64,000 nt of DNA, taken from NCBI GenBank assembly GCA_020809705.1, contig CP085828.1, forward strand, positions 5,704,001 through 5,768,000, read 5' to 3'. The notes beneath the pieces are model-generated. The model saw only the letters and a program-made list of their open reading frames with translations, had not been told where the DNA came from and searched no databases. Source of the stretch: Calonectria ilicicola. Taxonomy: Eukaryota; Ascomycota; Sordariomycetes; Hypocreales; Nectriaceae. Within the stretch, counting starts at the first letter, position 1, and the number at the start of each line of letters is the position of its first letter. Positions 35,647 through 47,004 of this stretch are shown here, piece after piece. The position numbers and the translations under genes are program-made.

Positions 35647-37409
35647 CATAATCTCTGTACTAGTTTTGTCCTGGCATTTCCACGTTCTACGCTGGTTGGG
35701 TCAGTATTAAAAATCATCATTTTTCTTTCAAAATAATCATTTATCTCTATAATTATGACTTTTTAATAGAATTCAGTTCATTTCTATCAAGGGAAATGCA
35801 TATATGCGCCAATAGAAATTTTCTCTTTGCTTCCTCAAAAAGCTACGCTGGTGATTTTATCCACATAACAAAAGTACATTTAGCAGACTGATAGGAAGAA
35901 TCGAATGACCATTACTTAAATATTTCTCATCGAAAACATAGATGTAACCAAAAAGATCCTCTGGCATGTGGGGTTGTGTCCTTTTGCACGCGACGCGCGG
36001 CCACGAGAGCGAATATACTCCACCTAACAATACTCAGACTCTTACGCATAAAACACCTTGCATGCACTTTATTCAACACCTTACGCCAATTTTAAGCTTT
36101 TTTTTAAGCAGTAAACTAGAAAAGACATTAAATATTTACCAAGACAACATCAACACAGACAGTTTATTCGCCCATCACGGCAACATCGAGATTATGCTTC
36201 AAAGAAGACGCGTGCGCATGCTTGCAATGGCGCATTATTTTCGAGATATATTGGCACTTGAGATCTACGGTAACTATCCTGAAATTGGCCTCGACATTCA
36301 ATCACCTAGGGAAGGCCCTGACTCTCGTAACTTTTGGTGGTGTTTCATGAGGCTCTCGCACATGTGAAACGTGGATGAATGTTGAGTCAGACGACCTGTC
36401 AAATTGCCAGATAATGAATACGAAGTCACATAGTTTAATAGTAATACTGCATGACTGATTAGCGGATTAGCGTGAAAGCATCTGAAGGGAAGATGTCACT
36501 AGGCATCCTCGCTGTGAACAAATTCAAGGCAACCGAGTTCCAACCAGCGTAGAAGAGAATGCACGTGGTCGCCTTCAAATCCAACCACCAAAGACCGTTG
36601 ACGATGGCCACTAAGAGGGGGGGCGCTTTGGCTTTGGGACCGATCAATCGGGGCTAGCATCGAGATGCGCTCCAACTAGGTAGAGACTGTAAGCAACATG
36701 TTTCTGATTTGCAAAGAGCCCTCCCATAAAGACGCAGATAAGGTCTCAAGGAGATGTGGCCATCAAGCGCATAAAAATAAATTCAGCTGCCACAAGGTAT
36801 ATCATTGCGCAATCCAATGAGAAGGCCAGGCCCGGCAAAATCGGCAGTCTCAAGGGCAGTGTTTGGTCAGGCACTCCAGCCGCATCGCTCCAGACTCGTC
36901 GAGGCGTTTCTCCCGTAAACAATAATTGGCCCGTCGCCAAATGCGAACTCATTAGGGTCTGCGCTAGGACCAATCATGGCCTAGTAAGTGCTCTCCGGCA
37001 CTCGTGGCGCCAGTCGGCAATCACAAGCGTCGTTCCAACAGCCCAGACCTCGAATAAGGCGGATTTGTCCTTGATGGAAATGACACACTGAAGCAAGTCC
37101 TGTGGGTTCTACTCTCGGTTTGCTGCAGCCTGCCGGAGTGTACTTGGCCCTGTGTGCGGGGATCAGTCCTTCAGCCCTTTCAGCCACACTGCCATGCGAG
37201 ACAGATATGGGAGCGGCCCAAAACATATATTAATGCTCAGCTGGCTGGACTAGCGTCTCCTCTTGTTGACCACACGACTTCATCTCGTTTCTCATTACCG
37301 CTGAGATTCAACGTTTGACCCCCAGACCGCGAAGTGCCCTGTCCGCCCTCGTAACCCAACATACCCCCGGATCGCCGTCGAACACCCCTGGAACAGTTAC
37401 TTGCGCTCC

Positions 37410-38907
37410 ATGGCAACACTAAATATGCAGGCCCCGGAGGCTTCTCATGGAGCCCCCGGGCCCCCAGTGCCCCCTGGCTGGCTAGCTAACTGGAGCCCCG
37501 AACACAATGCCTGGTAAGTTGAGGTTGGATGGAAACACTCACTTCCAGTTCTGACATGTATCGCGCAGGTTCTACGTTTACACTCCGACCGGCGCGACCC
37601 AATGGGATTACCCAACGCCTCCTCCAGATCATTCACAATATCCCCCGCCTCATCAAGACTATCAATCCCCTCCCCCCGGCCAATCCCCATACAGTCCCGA
37701 ACCGGGAGGCGACGATACACACGTTGCAGGTGGAGACCGAGGCCTAGGAAAGGCTGCACTTGCTTTGGGCGGCGGCCTCCTCGCCGGTTCATCTCTCCGC
37801 GCCAAGTTTGAACAGCATCACAGCGGCCACAGCAGCGGCCATGGACTTGGCAGCTTGACCCAGTCGGCTGCGATAGCCGGCGCGGGTGCGATCGGCGCCA
37901 AGATATTCGGTCTCTTTGGAAACAAGCCACAGGCTCAACAACAGCAGCCACTACCGCAACAACCCGCGCCCCAAACCCAAGTTCATGTATATCCAGTTTA
38001 TGTACCTGGCCCCCAGGGCGTCCCGCCGCAGGGTCCTTCGCCTGGACAGTCGCCCATGTATCACGGACAAGTTCCACCGGTAAATCAGAATGCCAGCTAT
38101 TTCCCTGCTGGTGGTGCTGTTGGTGGTGCTGTTGGCGTGGCTGCTGGCGTGGCTGCTGGCATGACTGCGTCCCCTCAGACTCCTCACCCTGAAGGAGTTC
38201 CATCTCACGCGATTGGTGGTGGCGTCCCCACATTCACCCACCAGAGTGTACCACCGCTCTACATTCACGGCGCCGTATTTGCGGATAGAGACGTTACAAT
38301 GGTAGTAAGGAACCTTGTTACACCGTTGCAGACACTGTCACTGTCAGGAGAGAAACTGTGCGAGCAACTTGGGGACCCGTGGCCCGAAGTAAGCCGGAAA
38401 ATGTTCAACGTCTTGTATTCATATGGTGATCGGCCAATGGAGCTTCTTGCAGTTTCGTAAGTTGACTCCGGGTTGAGTATGTAAAGCGATCGGCTAACTC
38501 AAATTCACCCGCAGAACAACTAACGACATTATTGAGATCAAACACGAGGCCATATCAAAACAGCGAATGGAGTTCTGTCGCCCTCCGCCATCTCGAATTA
38601 TAGCTTGCGTGTGGGGAGTTGAAGACGCTTTGACGTGAGTGCTCATCTATACCTACATATATGCCCACAGTGCCAGTTCACAATTCTAATATTATTCTTT
38701 TATAGGGCACCAAGGATTGAGCAGCTGGAAAAGGAAGGCGAAATGGAAGGATCGGGAAATACTCTTGGAGCGGGCGGATTTTGGGGTTGGGAACCAAAGA
38801 CCCTGGTCTGCTACTACAGGACAGAAACTGGAGGAGTTGGCATCGCATTTTGCAGAGACGGAGGTACAGTCCGTCTTCCATGGAATCCATTGGCTAAGTG
38901 GTCTTGA
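37410..38907 (+). CDS. WW-domain protein with Pro/Gln/Gly-rich linker
   Basis: Four exons fit: 37410-37513, 37569-38456, 38515-38634 and 38706-38907, giving 437 residues. An N-terminal WW domain spans the first intron (PPGWLANWSPEHNAWFYVY, then TGATQWDYP) and has both signature tryptophans and the terminal proline. A Pro/Tyr/Gln-rich linker and a Gly/Ala-rich hydrophobic stretch (LALGGGLLAGSSL, AGAGAIGAKIFGLFG) follow. The C-terminal domain (IHGAVFADRDVT to PWNPLAKWS) resembles one I recall in uncharacterised fungal WW proteins, but I cannot name it. WW domains bind PPxY motifs; the neighbouring ADAM-type protein carries PPPPY, but a link is only speculation. Function is unknown. Confidence 0.87.
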
Positions 38908-39507
38908 TGAATGTATGACATATCGAGGGACACATGTATCTATATACTAGCTGGTGATGCGTGAAATGGAATGATACCAATTTATTTAGCTTGCTGACAA
39001 GTCACGCTCCCAACCGCCAATGTCCCATCTGGACCTAACAATATTCAGGTACCAGACTCCCGAGGCCGTGCTAAGCATGTGATACCCTGTGGAAATTTGA
39101 CAAGGGCGTGGTTAGCGGCGTTTTTAGATCAGTGGCGACTTTTCCAAGCAATCTAAGCGCAAGAACTAGTGACCAGCTAAGCTGGGCACACATGTATGTA
39201 TGTCTCAGCTCTCAAACATGACAGAGGTTGACAACACATCTTGCATCAATAAAAAGACAACGGATCCTTATTTGTCTCTTTGATAATGTACCCACTTTGT
39301 TGTATCCCGCGTTACTCTAGGATTCTGGGTGGTCATCAATAGACATGCATTTCAGCTGACAGCTGCAGGTTTGTTTCCATCTTTTGCTGCAACTAACGAA
39401 TAGCGTGTCGAATGGGTCAGGCTTCTTCTGAGATTCACCATGGCTGAGCCAATGGATTTTATGCTCAGTTTTACCATGTTGAGTATAATGTTTGAATTAG
39501 CTAGTGG
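38908..39507. other. intergenic
   Basis: This stretch holds the 3' end of the WW-protein transcript and the upstream region of the dioxygenase gene. No coding frame is supported. Confidence 0.5.
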
Positions 39508-39515
39508 TATAAAGC
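39508..39515 (+). promoter_or_regulatory. TATA-like box of the dioxygenase gene
   Basis: TATAAAGC lies about 205 bp upstream of the ATG at 39713, which would imply a long 5' leader. An alternative promoter nearer the start cannot be excluded. Confidence 0.35.
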
Positions 39516-39712
39516 AGGCACGCCCTTCTCACCATTTGCTACTTCTCCACCCATCTCAGTATTTACATTTGGGAATCGAATAATCACTCCCGATCTTGCT
39601 TCTGTTCGCTCCCCAAATAATATTGTCCGAACCCTACAGACTAATTAATCATACGTGGCAATACTATCTTCATTGATTGCCCAATCATTGCTAAATCGCA
39701 CATTGGAGAGAA

Positions 39713-40722
39713 ATGAAGTCAGATTCTAATAACGAGGATGCCCAAGAAGTAGCCGATGCGAATCTACTTCGCGAGTTTTACAACCGATCTGCCAAAACCT
39801 TACCATCAGACCCCACTCTACGACGCTACGTCGAGCAAGTCCTCAAAGATGGCTTTGTGGTGATCCCAAATGCCTTTACGGAAGCAGAGGCGTTGGAGGC
39901 TATTGGGGAGATTGACCGGCTCCACGGAGAAGCTCCCAAAACAGGGAGCAACTTCTTCAGTGGATACAAGACCAATCGGATTCTAGCACTGCTGGGGAAA
40001 ACCCGAGTCTTTGATAAGTTTTGCATTTTACCGGAGGTTCTCGCTCTCAACGAGTATTTTCTTGACGATGATTACTTGATCTTCATCATGGAATCTATCG
40101 TAATTAACCCCGGCGAAAAGAAGCAAGTATTACATCATGACGATGCGATTACACAGCTACCCAGGCCAAGACCCCATGTAACAGCAGCCATCATGATTGC
40201 GCTAGATGATTACACGGAGCAGAATGGAGCGACAAGAGTCATTCCTGGCAGTCACAAGTGGGGGAGTGACAGATACGGAGAAGAGCACGAAGCTATCCCG
40301 GCCGCATGCCCTCGCGGCAGCATAGTTTACTTTCTGGGGACTACTTGGCATTCTGGAGGCGCAAACCAAACCTCCAAACCTAGGTATGCGGCAACAGTTC
40401 AGTACTGCCAACCGTATATCCGACCAGCAGAGAACTTAATGCTCGCAATTGATCCAAGACGGGCGCTGTCTGGGGAGATTCCCGAAAAGATTGTGGATAT
40501 GATGGGATATAGAGGCGCTGTACCTTTTCTTGGTTATGGTATGTCTGCTGAATATTGAAAAACGAAAGGCTTGCGACTAAAAATTTCCTAGCTGATGCAC
40601 TCAACCCGAGGAAAGCGACCGGGCGAATGATTGATCGATTGCAGCACCCTATCGATTACGACCCACCTACATTTGCTAGCGAGCCGGGCAAGAAGGAGGA
40701 TAGAAATCGAAGCAAATTATAG
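39713..40722 (+). CDS. phytanoyl-CoA dioxygenase family Fe(II)/2-oxoglutarate oxygenase
   Basis: This non-haem iron oxygenase probably hydroxylates, desaturates or otherwise tailors a small molecule. Exons are 39713-40538 and 40592-40722, joined across a 53-bp intron, giving 318 residues. The facial triad is intact: H141 and D143 in LHHDDA and H213 in TWHSGG. R224 in KPRYAAT is positioned to bind 2-oxoglutarate. The double-stranded beta-helix context (QNGATRVIPGSHKWG) matches fungal PhyH enzymes of secondary metabolism. It is convergent with a Tri3-like acyltransferase only 114 bp away, with a Zn2Cys6 regulator beyond, so I infer a tailoring role in a small pathway. A true peroxisomal phytanoyl-CoA hydroxylase is less likely because no targeting signal is visible. 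Confidence 0.93.
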
Positions 40723-40836
40723 TGCGCTCGCTAGAAGAGTTCATCACTCGACGTGCAGCGCTGTGCGAGGGCTCTCTTGCGCAATAATCAGGTTTTGTCT
40801 TCTTAAAATCTGGGCCAGGTCTAAATTTTATGTAGA

Positions 40837-42318
40837 TCATTCTCCAATTTTCAATCCTTGAAGTAGCTCAATCTTTACTTTTCCCAGAACTTCTGTCATA
40901 AATCCTTCATCATAATAGCTTTCGTTAAAACACACCTGGATTCTAGTTTTGTCGCGAAACGTAAACACGTGGAAGACCGGCGACTGACCTAGCACCTCTA
41001 TCCCCATGCAAGCATCTTCGATTTCGATTCTATCATCTTCGTTGCTTCCAAATTTATACTCCCATTGTAGATTCTTTTCCAATAATCCCAGGCTGCTGAA
41101 TTCGGGGGTTCGAATTGGGGGCAGCCCTGGGGGAGGTGAACTCATGAGCATCATTGTGCGACGGAGAAAAGCACCTGCTACTTGAGCAAAAGTCACCGGG
41201 TCCCCTTTCTCATCGGTGGTCAAGTTGCCTAGGTCAGCAGCGAATGCGGTGTTGACCTTTTGTGATATTTCATCGAATGTGCCTGGACCGTCCACGACAT
41301 CCGGGATCGCCAAGGGGATACCACACATATACAAACTGCAAGCGTATTCCGCACCGTCGTAAGGGTGAGGCAGGAATTTTCGCAGGTTCACCGGAAATGT
41401 TCCTGCAAACCCCTTTGCAGGAAAGCATTGCGGATATGAAGCAGTAGTGCGGATGATGCTTGCTTGAACAGCAGCTCCGATACTGATACCTCGATTTGTG
41501 CAGGCAAGTCGAATGGATTTTGACACATTTTCGTCAAACTTGATAGATATACGACTTGTTTTCCCAGGTACAGCGCGTTCAGAACCCTTAGTTATCGGCA
41601 GTGAGACGCTAGGTACACCTTTCATGTATTCCATGACCAATGCGTCTGCAGTGTTCTTGATATACTCCGGCGTCGACTCTTCGTTGATTTCAAGCCCAAA
41701 TATGTCCGTCACACTTGGTGTCAGGGGAGAGTCAGCAACATCAGAAGGCCAGGAGTTCAGGTTCACTCCATGGCTATGGCCGAGGGTCGAGTTCAAGGAT
41801 GACATGAAGTCATGGGCCAAAATTAAAAGTCCCAGCCCATCAACCCGCCAATGCGAGGATCGTATGAGGAGCTCCGAAGTGGCCGGGAACCAATGAGCTG
41901 TTGCAGTTGCTGTGAGCTCGGTAACTCGAACAGCCTCTTCGGCGTTTGTAAATATGGATTCATCACCCTCGTGAAGTACAAAGCTTGATTTCAGCCATTC
42001 TGTCGGATCCAAAGGTTCGATAGTAATTTGCCGTAGGTCCGAAGCGCCCAGCGCTCCAGGGGGAGGTCCAATGGCGCCTAGGTGAGGATGGCGTCGCCGA
42101 GTCTCGACCCAAGAATGGCGAAGGTGCGGTTCAGGTTCTTCAACAAAGGTAGGGAACTTGATCTTGAGCTGCAAAGTTATTGCCCAAGTGTCGCGGTTGA
42201 GTGGAGCTCCAGTGTCGGCAATGCTCTTGTAGAATACTTCTAGGGTATCCAAGGAACGAGTAAATGTATCCGGTGCCAAAAGCGACCAACCAGGAGCGAC
42301 AGAGTCGTTTTTTGCCAT
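40837..42318 (-). CDS. Tri3-like O-acyltransferase (HxxxD family)
   Basis: This single-exon gene encodes 493 residues of the fungal family that includes the trichothecene 15-O-acetyltransferase. The family transfers acyl groups, usually from acyl-CoA, onto a hydroxyl of a secondary metabolite. The catalytic HxxxD motif is HWRVD with H156 and D160, followed by G. Other landmarks are FAGTFPVNLRKFLPHPYDGA and the N-terminal WSLLAPDTFTRSLDTLEVF region. No membrane helix or signal peptide is seen, so it is probably cytosolic. The best-known relatives act on trichothecenes, but no terpene cyclase or other trichothecene gene is in this window, so the substrate is unknown. The regulator gene ends 204 bp upstream on the same strand. 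Confidence 0.88.
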   Translation of the reverse strand: MAKNDSVAPGWSLLAPDTFTRSLDTLEVFYKSIADTGAPLNRDTWAITLQLKIKFPTFVEEPEPHLRHSWVETRRRHPHLGAIGPPPGALGASDLRQITIEPLDPTEWLKSSFVLHEGDESIFTNAEEAVRVTELTATATAHWFPATSELLIRSSHWRVDGLGLLILAHDFMSSLNSTLGHSHGVNLNSWPSDVADSPLTPSVTDIFGLEINEESTPEYIKNTADALVMEYMKGVPSVSLPITKGSERAVPGKTSRISIKFDENVSKSIRLACTNRGISIGAAVQASIIRTTASYPQCFPAKGFAGTFPVNLRKFLPHPYDGAEYACSLYMCGIPLAIPDVVDGPGTFDEISQKVNTAFAADLGNLTTDEKGDPVTFAQVAGAFLRRTMMLMSSPPPGLPPIRTPEFSSLGLLEKNLQWEYKFGSNEDDRIEIEDACMGIEVLGQSPVFHVFTFRDKTRIQVCFNESYYDEGFMTEVLGKVKIELLQGLKIGE

Positions 42319-42522
42319 GGCTTCTGTACTTTTGGCTTGCCGTGCGTGACTTTTGAGACGAAAATTTCAAGTGTTGTTGGTTGTTCGAGATCCTCGACCC
42401 CCTGGCACAAAATGTGCGCGTACTCTTTGTTAGTTGCTCCAAGCGTTGGGGGCTGAGAATTGGAATGCATCTCATGATTGGTTGGCCCGGTGCCCATGAC
42501 TTCCCCGAAATATTTATTTCGT

Positions 42523-44410
42523 CTATGCTCTCGATCTCAGTAAAAATACGGTACCGTTGAGTCCTACTTCTGAAGCCCGCTTCATTCGCCTCGCATTCAA
42601 CATTCTGGCAACCAATCGAGATGGACGCTCATATTTTAGCATCGAAAAAGACAGCTCCCGCTTGGTCCAAGGGCTGCTTTGGAATGCATCATGGATATAC
42701 TGAGCTGATCGTTGACGTCCGGCACCATGCCCGGGCTGGAGACCCCTGACAGCTGGAATAGGAGGCGTTTGTATATGCACTTCATCTGAACTGCTTGATC
42801 CATCAACTTTGTGTATGGAAAATATGGCTGATATTCCATCATCATTTTTTCTACTTCGGCTTGTCCCATCAAGCCATCGCTTGTTGCCCACTATTATGTA
42901 TGTTAGTCCCGGCCTTTAACGGACAAGTCCCCTTTCATGACGATAACATGGGGATGAAGACGTGATTTTTGGGGTCGAGTTTTCGCTTAGATTTAATAGA
43001 ATGATGTGAAAGCAGCGTGTTAATCAATAGGAACGGGAACTTGGGTGTGTACTTACTGTGCCTGCCAACATCGGGGGTATGAAACTAGCGCCGAGAGGTC
43101 GTTTCCAGGAGACGCTATCCGCGAGCGAAACTAGCCGAACTATGACCATTTCCCCTTCTTGGACCAATATGGGATCTTCTGGATTGACTGTTCGAAGAAT
43201 GCTATTTAAACTTGAAATTAAGGCAAGCAATAGTGCATATACAACCTCGAGTCCGTGAAGTTGCCTCGCTATATCCAGGTTAATAAACCCTCTCTCGTGC
43301 GATGACAAATCTATTTGTCGACCCAGGTCGACCAAGTATTGGTAAACTCTTGGCTGGTCGGCACACATGTCTCGGTAGTAGGACTTGATCTCATTGAGAC
43401 AATACTCTGGGTGATCAAAGAACCTCAGCATTCCGACCATGTTTATTACTTCAAGGCTCGGGACTCGAAACGACTGGTCGGCATCTAATGGCTCGGGGGG
43501 TAGATAATTCGCTAGTCCTGTTACCCAATCCGATAAACTGATAGTAGGGTTTTCCATGCCCTCGATTATCTTATTGTGGCGATTAATTATTTATTCGTCA
43601 GGGGGGTTGAACGCGAAGCCCTTACCACAGGTACAGACACTGTCTTTAATATACTGAGTTCGAAATTGCCTTTGCATTTTTGGTTCATCATCGCGGTTGT
43701 TAAGTGTGCCAATATTCGGCCATGGCCCTGAACATGATCGTCGGATCGCCAGCCCTAGAGAACGTTGATAACTGCAATAGACGGAGCACGCTAGAGAAGT
43801 CTGGCTTACCTGGCAAATCATGATAAAGTAAACAGCACAAAGGGTTTCCGCCATCATACTTTTGTTACAATCACTTAGGCAAGTTCGTAGGGCCTTCGAG
43901 GCATTGATGGAGTCGACGAGGGCCTCGGGTGGGAGCTGGCCTGTGTAGTGGCAAGGGAATGCGCTAACCAGCGCCTTGACGGACGCATCCAGAGCCTCGT
44001 TTGTACCCAACCGACCGGGAATGTGCTCGAGAAATTCGCCATAGCATCTTAGGCTATAACGAAGGTCTGGCAGGTCCAGCGCTGCAACAAACCTACTGGC
44101 CGTGATTGTCAATTCGTTGCTGGGCGGGGGTGTGATTTCGGTCCGGATCGTGTATATAGGTTCCTCTTTCACTCTTCGCTCTCTAGCGGGCTTGCCAAAA
44201 TTCACGGATTTGAATGTGTATCTTTGTTGGCCGGCACCAACACAGGTAATGCCGAGTCTTGAGCATCTTGAACACGATGGTGTTTGTTGATCGCACTGGT
44301 TCCTAATTAGCAAATCGAGGCTGAAACCATCCCCTGATAACCAACGTATGTACCTTTTTCTTCTGTTTTCTGCAGGCCGTGCAGCCCTTACCTGAGGGCA
44401 CACCCGGCAT
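42523..44410 (-). CDS. Zn2Cys6 transcription factor
   Basis: The first exon (44410-44354) is only 57 bp and encodes MPGVPSGKGCTACRKQKKK. It joins across a 58-bp intron to CDQQTPSCSRCSRLGITC, completing the C-x2-C-x6-C-x6-C-x2-C-x6-C zinc cluster. Further exons are 44295-43810, 43754-43626, 43569-43057 and 42890-42781, with the last ending at 42523. All junctions keep frame, giving about 505 residues. The last intron (about 42746-42780, 35 bp) is unusually short, so that junction is uncertain. The middle region (ISLSDWVTGLANYLPPE) is a fungal-specific TF domain, and the C-terminus (QSSPWTKRELSFSMLKYE) is family-like. Its position beside the acyltransferase and dioxygenase suggests a pathway-specific regulator; this is inference. 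Confidence 0.83.
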
Positions 44411-46006
44411 GTTTCAATTCGGTAAATTTTTTTCATATATCGAATTTGTCGACCGACAATAGGCTCGCTCAACGTTTTGTCAAGACAAGTCAACTCCAGA
44501 GGAGGCAAGCAGTTATTCGAGTGCCGACAACACATGTTTAAAAGCAAATCCCCTGTTGTGCAGCTGGGCTTGGCGCTTGTTGGCTGAGCCTTGGAGGCTC
44601 TGTCTCGTGTTTGTCATTGGACGGGTTAGACTGATGACGGCCCAAAAAGTTCCCGAGCGCACCATAGCACCAAAATGGGAATAGTCTCATGTTATCTACA
44701 AATTGTGGGCTGGCACAACTCAGACAACAGGGGCCATTCACGTCTCCTCTTAGGGTTCAGCATATAATTCCAAGGTTGAAAACTGCAGGTTTGCATTGCC
44801 ACGTGGTTACGTAAGTCATTTTTCTAAAGTGTAGATCTTTTTTTAGCAGCCCGTCACAGCCTGTCGTGTTGATTCACAGGACTCTAGCTGAGGAGGGCTT
44901 TTGGTGTAGTTGCGCCAAAATGACGTCGTGGTTGGTTCGATGTTGCTTCATCCGATCAGGAATTGGGTGGTCATCGTTGACACCCATAGCATAACAAAAA
45001 ACAAAAAAAAAAACCCCAGTCTCGCAGCTATAACTTCCATCTCTCAAAGAAATCAAATTTTCCAGTGGACAGGTGGTCTTGATCGGTATAAGTGATACAG
45101 ACATAGCCCTGTGGTGATCGCGGCTGAGTCACCCCCGGCCCCCGGCTTAAAGGATCAAGGCAGATATCGATATATTGCACCACTCAACCTTAAAACAAAC
45201 CAATAGAGAACAAAGCACGTGCAATGTTTGTTTGAGCGCCAGCGATCGCATCATGATTGGGCAGCTTTCTGCCGTAAAACCGCCGCGGTGATTTGCGGCT
45301 CGGAAGCCGGGCTATCCAGATGAGTTAGCGCAAAGGTCCCCAACATGGCCTGAAATGTGGCGGCACTCAGGAGGCTCTGTCCCCCAAACCAAGGTTAGTC
45401 CCAGGGGCTTTCACTCGGACCGCCGCAGATCATCGCGCTATCGTGGAGATGCGACGATGGAATCCCAAAGCCATTTCCATCGCTTTTCGATATATTATCG
45501 ATCAGTAATTAATTATGACGTATTTTTTTGAGGGAGACTCGAGGGGAAATACTTGAATACAATTTTTTTCATTCTTTTTTGCAAGCCACTTTGATTGTTG
45601 CATTCTGAGATTAAATCCATGTCCATGTCTATCAAGAGGCTAAAGCTGCTGAATGCCGCCAAGTCCAAGCTACGATGCATCTCAAGACTTGAGGCCGGTG
45701 AATGAGGATGGATCCAGCCCTGGCCGGTATTTTCATCTGGTTGTAAAAAACGCCCGGATACTCATGAATTAGCACGCTTTGTTTCAGCCTCTGTCATTTT
45801 TACTGGTGAGCGGCGAGGCCTCTCGTGGACTAAAAATAATTGAAAAACCACACACGGGCCCTTCCGGATTCTGAAACCAGCACGCTGCACTAACACGGGT
45901 ATAGCTTCTTCCTTGGCTGTCTGAGATAACGGTATGCCATCTCAAACCTCCCGGTTTTTAGTCTTCGGATGCTGATCCGAACGATTTGGTCTGATCCATA
46001 CAATGG
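44411..46006. other. intergenic
   Basis: This 1.6 kb stretch lies between the regulator gene and the secreted repeat-protein gene, which are divergent. An A-rich run occurs near 44995-45012. Short frames here have no recognisable domain. Confidence 0.45.
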
Positions 46007-46014
46007 TATAAGAA
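46007..46014 (+). promoter_or_regulatory. TATA-like box of the secreted repeat-protein gene
   Basis: TATAAGAA lies about 86 bp upstream of the ATG at 46093. Confidence 0.4.
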
Positions 46015-46092
46015 CGTGCACTCGCTCCGTCGTGGTCAGTGAATTGTCCATCAAGCCCATTCTCATCATCATCTCTTGAATACTCCATCATA

Positions 46093-47004
46093 ATGTACAC
46101 CTTGAAGCATCTTGTGATTGCCATTGCGGCTCTATCTGCTCCTGGCAGTGCTCTCCCAGCTTGCAAAGGCAAGCATGGCTCCCACATCCCCGTTCCCGAC
46201 ACTGGCGCGGGTGATGGATATAGCAATGGCGGCTACGGCAATGGCAACGGCGGCTACGGCTACGTTCCTGACACGGGAGCAGACACCGGTTCAGACTCTG
46301 GTGCAGGCTCCGGCTCAGATAATGGATACGGCGACGGCGGATATGGCGGCGGCTACGTCCCTGAGGTGCCTGTCACCAGCAGCTATGTTCCTGAAGTCAC
46401 GCCCATAGCCACTCCCGATAGCACTCCTGACAGTGGTTCGGATTCGGGCGCAGATGAAGGAACTAGCCCCGTCCCCGAGGTTCCCATTACCAGCGGCAAC
46501 TACGCTCCCGAAATCACTCCCGTTCCCACCCCCAGCTCCAGCGAGGGAGCTGGCGACGTCCCCGAGGTGCACATCACTAGCACCTATGCACCTCCATTTA
46601 CTCCTCTCCCGAGCAGTGCTGTCAGCTCCAGTGCTGAAGCAGCCGTCCCCAGTGTCGGGACCACTCTTACAACTGCCTACGCACCTGGCACGACTGTTCA
46701 GCCTATTAGCTCCAGTACTACGCCTACCGTGCCTAGCGTTGATACAACTCTCACAACTGTCTATGCACCTGGCACTACTGCTCAGCCTGTCGACTCGAGC
46801 TCGGCGGCTAACCAGCCCGCCAGCTCTGTCCCTGTGATCTCTATCCCTTCGGCGCAGTCCACCATCACAATGTCGTATGGGCCTACCACGACTGCCGAGC
46901 AGCCCCGAAACACGGTTGTTCCTCTCGCAACCTTGACCCTCAACCAGGGCAGAACTTACATTCTTTCTACTACTGTTGCGTACTATCCTGAACAATCGGC
47001 CTAA
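46093..47004 (+). CDS. secreted Ser/Thr/Pro-rich repetitive wall-type protein
   Basis: This single-exon gene encodes 303 residues. I chose the ATG at 46093 because MYTLKHLVIAIAALSAPGSA is a clear signal peptide; an upstream in-frame ATG at 46039 would place 18 polar residues before it. A Gly/Tyr/Asn-rich and Asp/Ser-rich segment follows. Then come three related modules of the form V-P-E-V-x-I/V-T-S-x-Y, and two longer modules containing TTLTTxYAPGTTxQP. High Ser/Thr/Pro content suggests heavy O-glycosylation. There is no hydrophobic C-terminal GPI signal, so it may be released or bound otherwise. The function is not known to me. Confidence 0.8.
   Translation: MYTLKHLVIAIAALSAPGSALPACKGKHGSHIPVPDTGAGDGYSNGGYGNGNGGYGYVPDTGADTGSDSGAGSGSDNGYGDGGYGGGYVPEVPVTSSYVPEVTPIATPDSTPDSGSDSGADEGTSPVPEVPITSGNYAPEITPVPTPSSSEGAGDVPEVHITSTYAPPFTPLPSSAVSSSAEAAVPSVGTTLTTAYAPGTTVQPISSSTTPTVPSVDTTLTTVYAPGTTAQPVDSSSAANQPASSVPVISIPSAQSTITMSYGPTTTAEQPRNTVVPLATLTLNQGRTYILSTTVAYYPEQSA

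Larger units (their letters stand above)
33918..37409. other. 3.5 kb stretch without a supported gene
   Basis: This is the upstream region of both the ADAM-type gene and the WW-domain gene. Open frames include 33905-34444 (plus, 179 codons) and 35966-36367 (plus, 133 codons), with no recognisable domain. From about 35100 to 36000 it is AT-rich. It contains two palindromes near 34366-34436 and a telomere-like tract at 35629-35646, listed separately. Confidence 0.4.

Noticed and set aside
35966..36367. 133-codon plus-strand frame
   Set aside because: No recognisable family and no splice or promoter context. A real small gene cannot be excluded but is not supported.
37445..38233. 262-codon minus-strand frame
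   Set aside because: It is antisense to the WW-domain gene, whose domain and splice junctions are clear. The Gln/His-rich translation is a shadow of Pro/Gln-rich coding sequence.
46315..46995. 226-codon minus-strand frame
   Set aside because: Antisense shadow of the repetitive secreted protein at 46093-47004. Its Arg/Gly-rich repeats mirror the Ser/Thr/Pro repeats.
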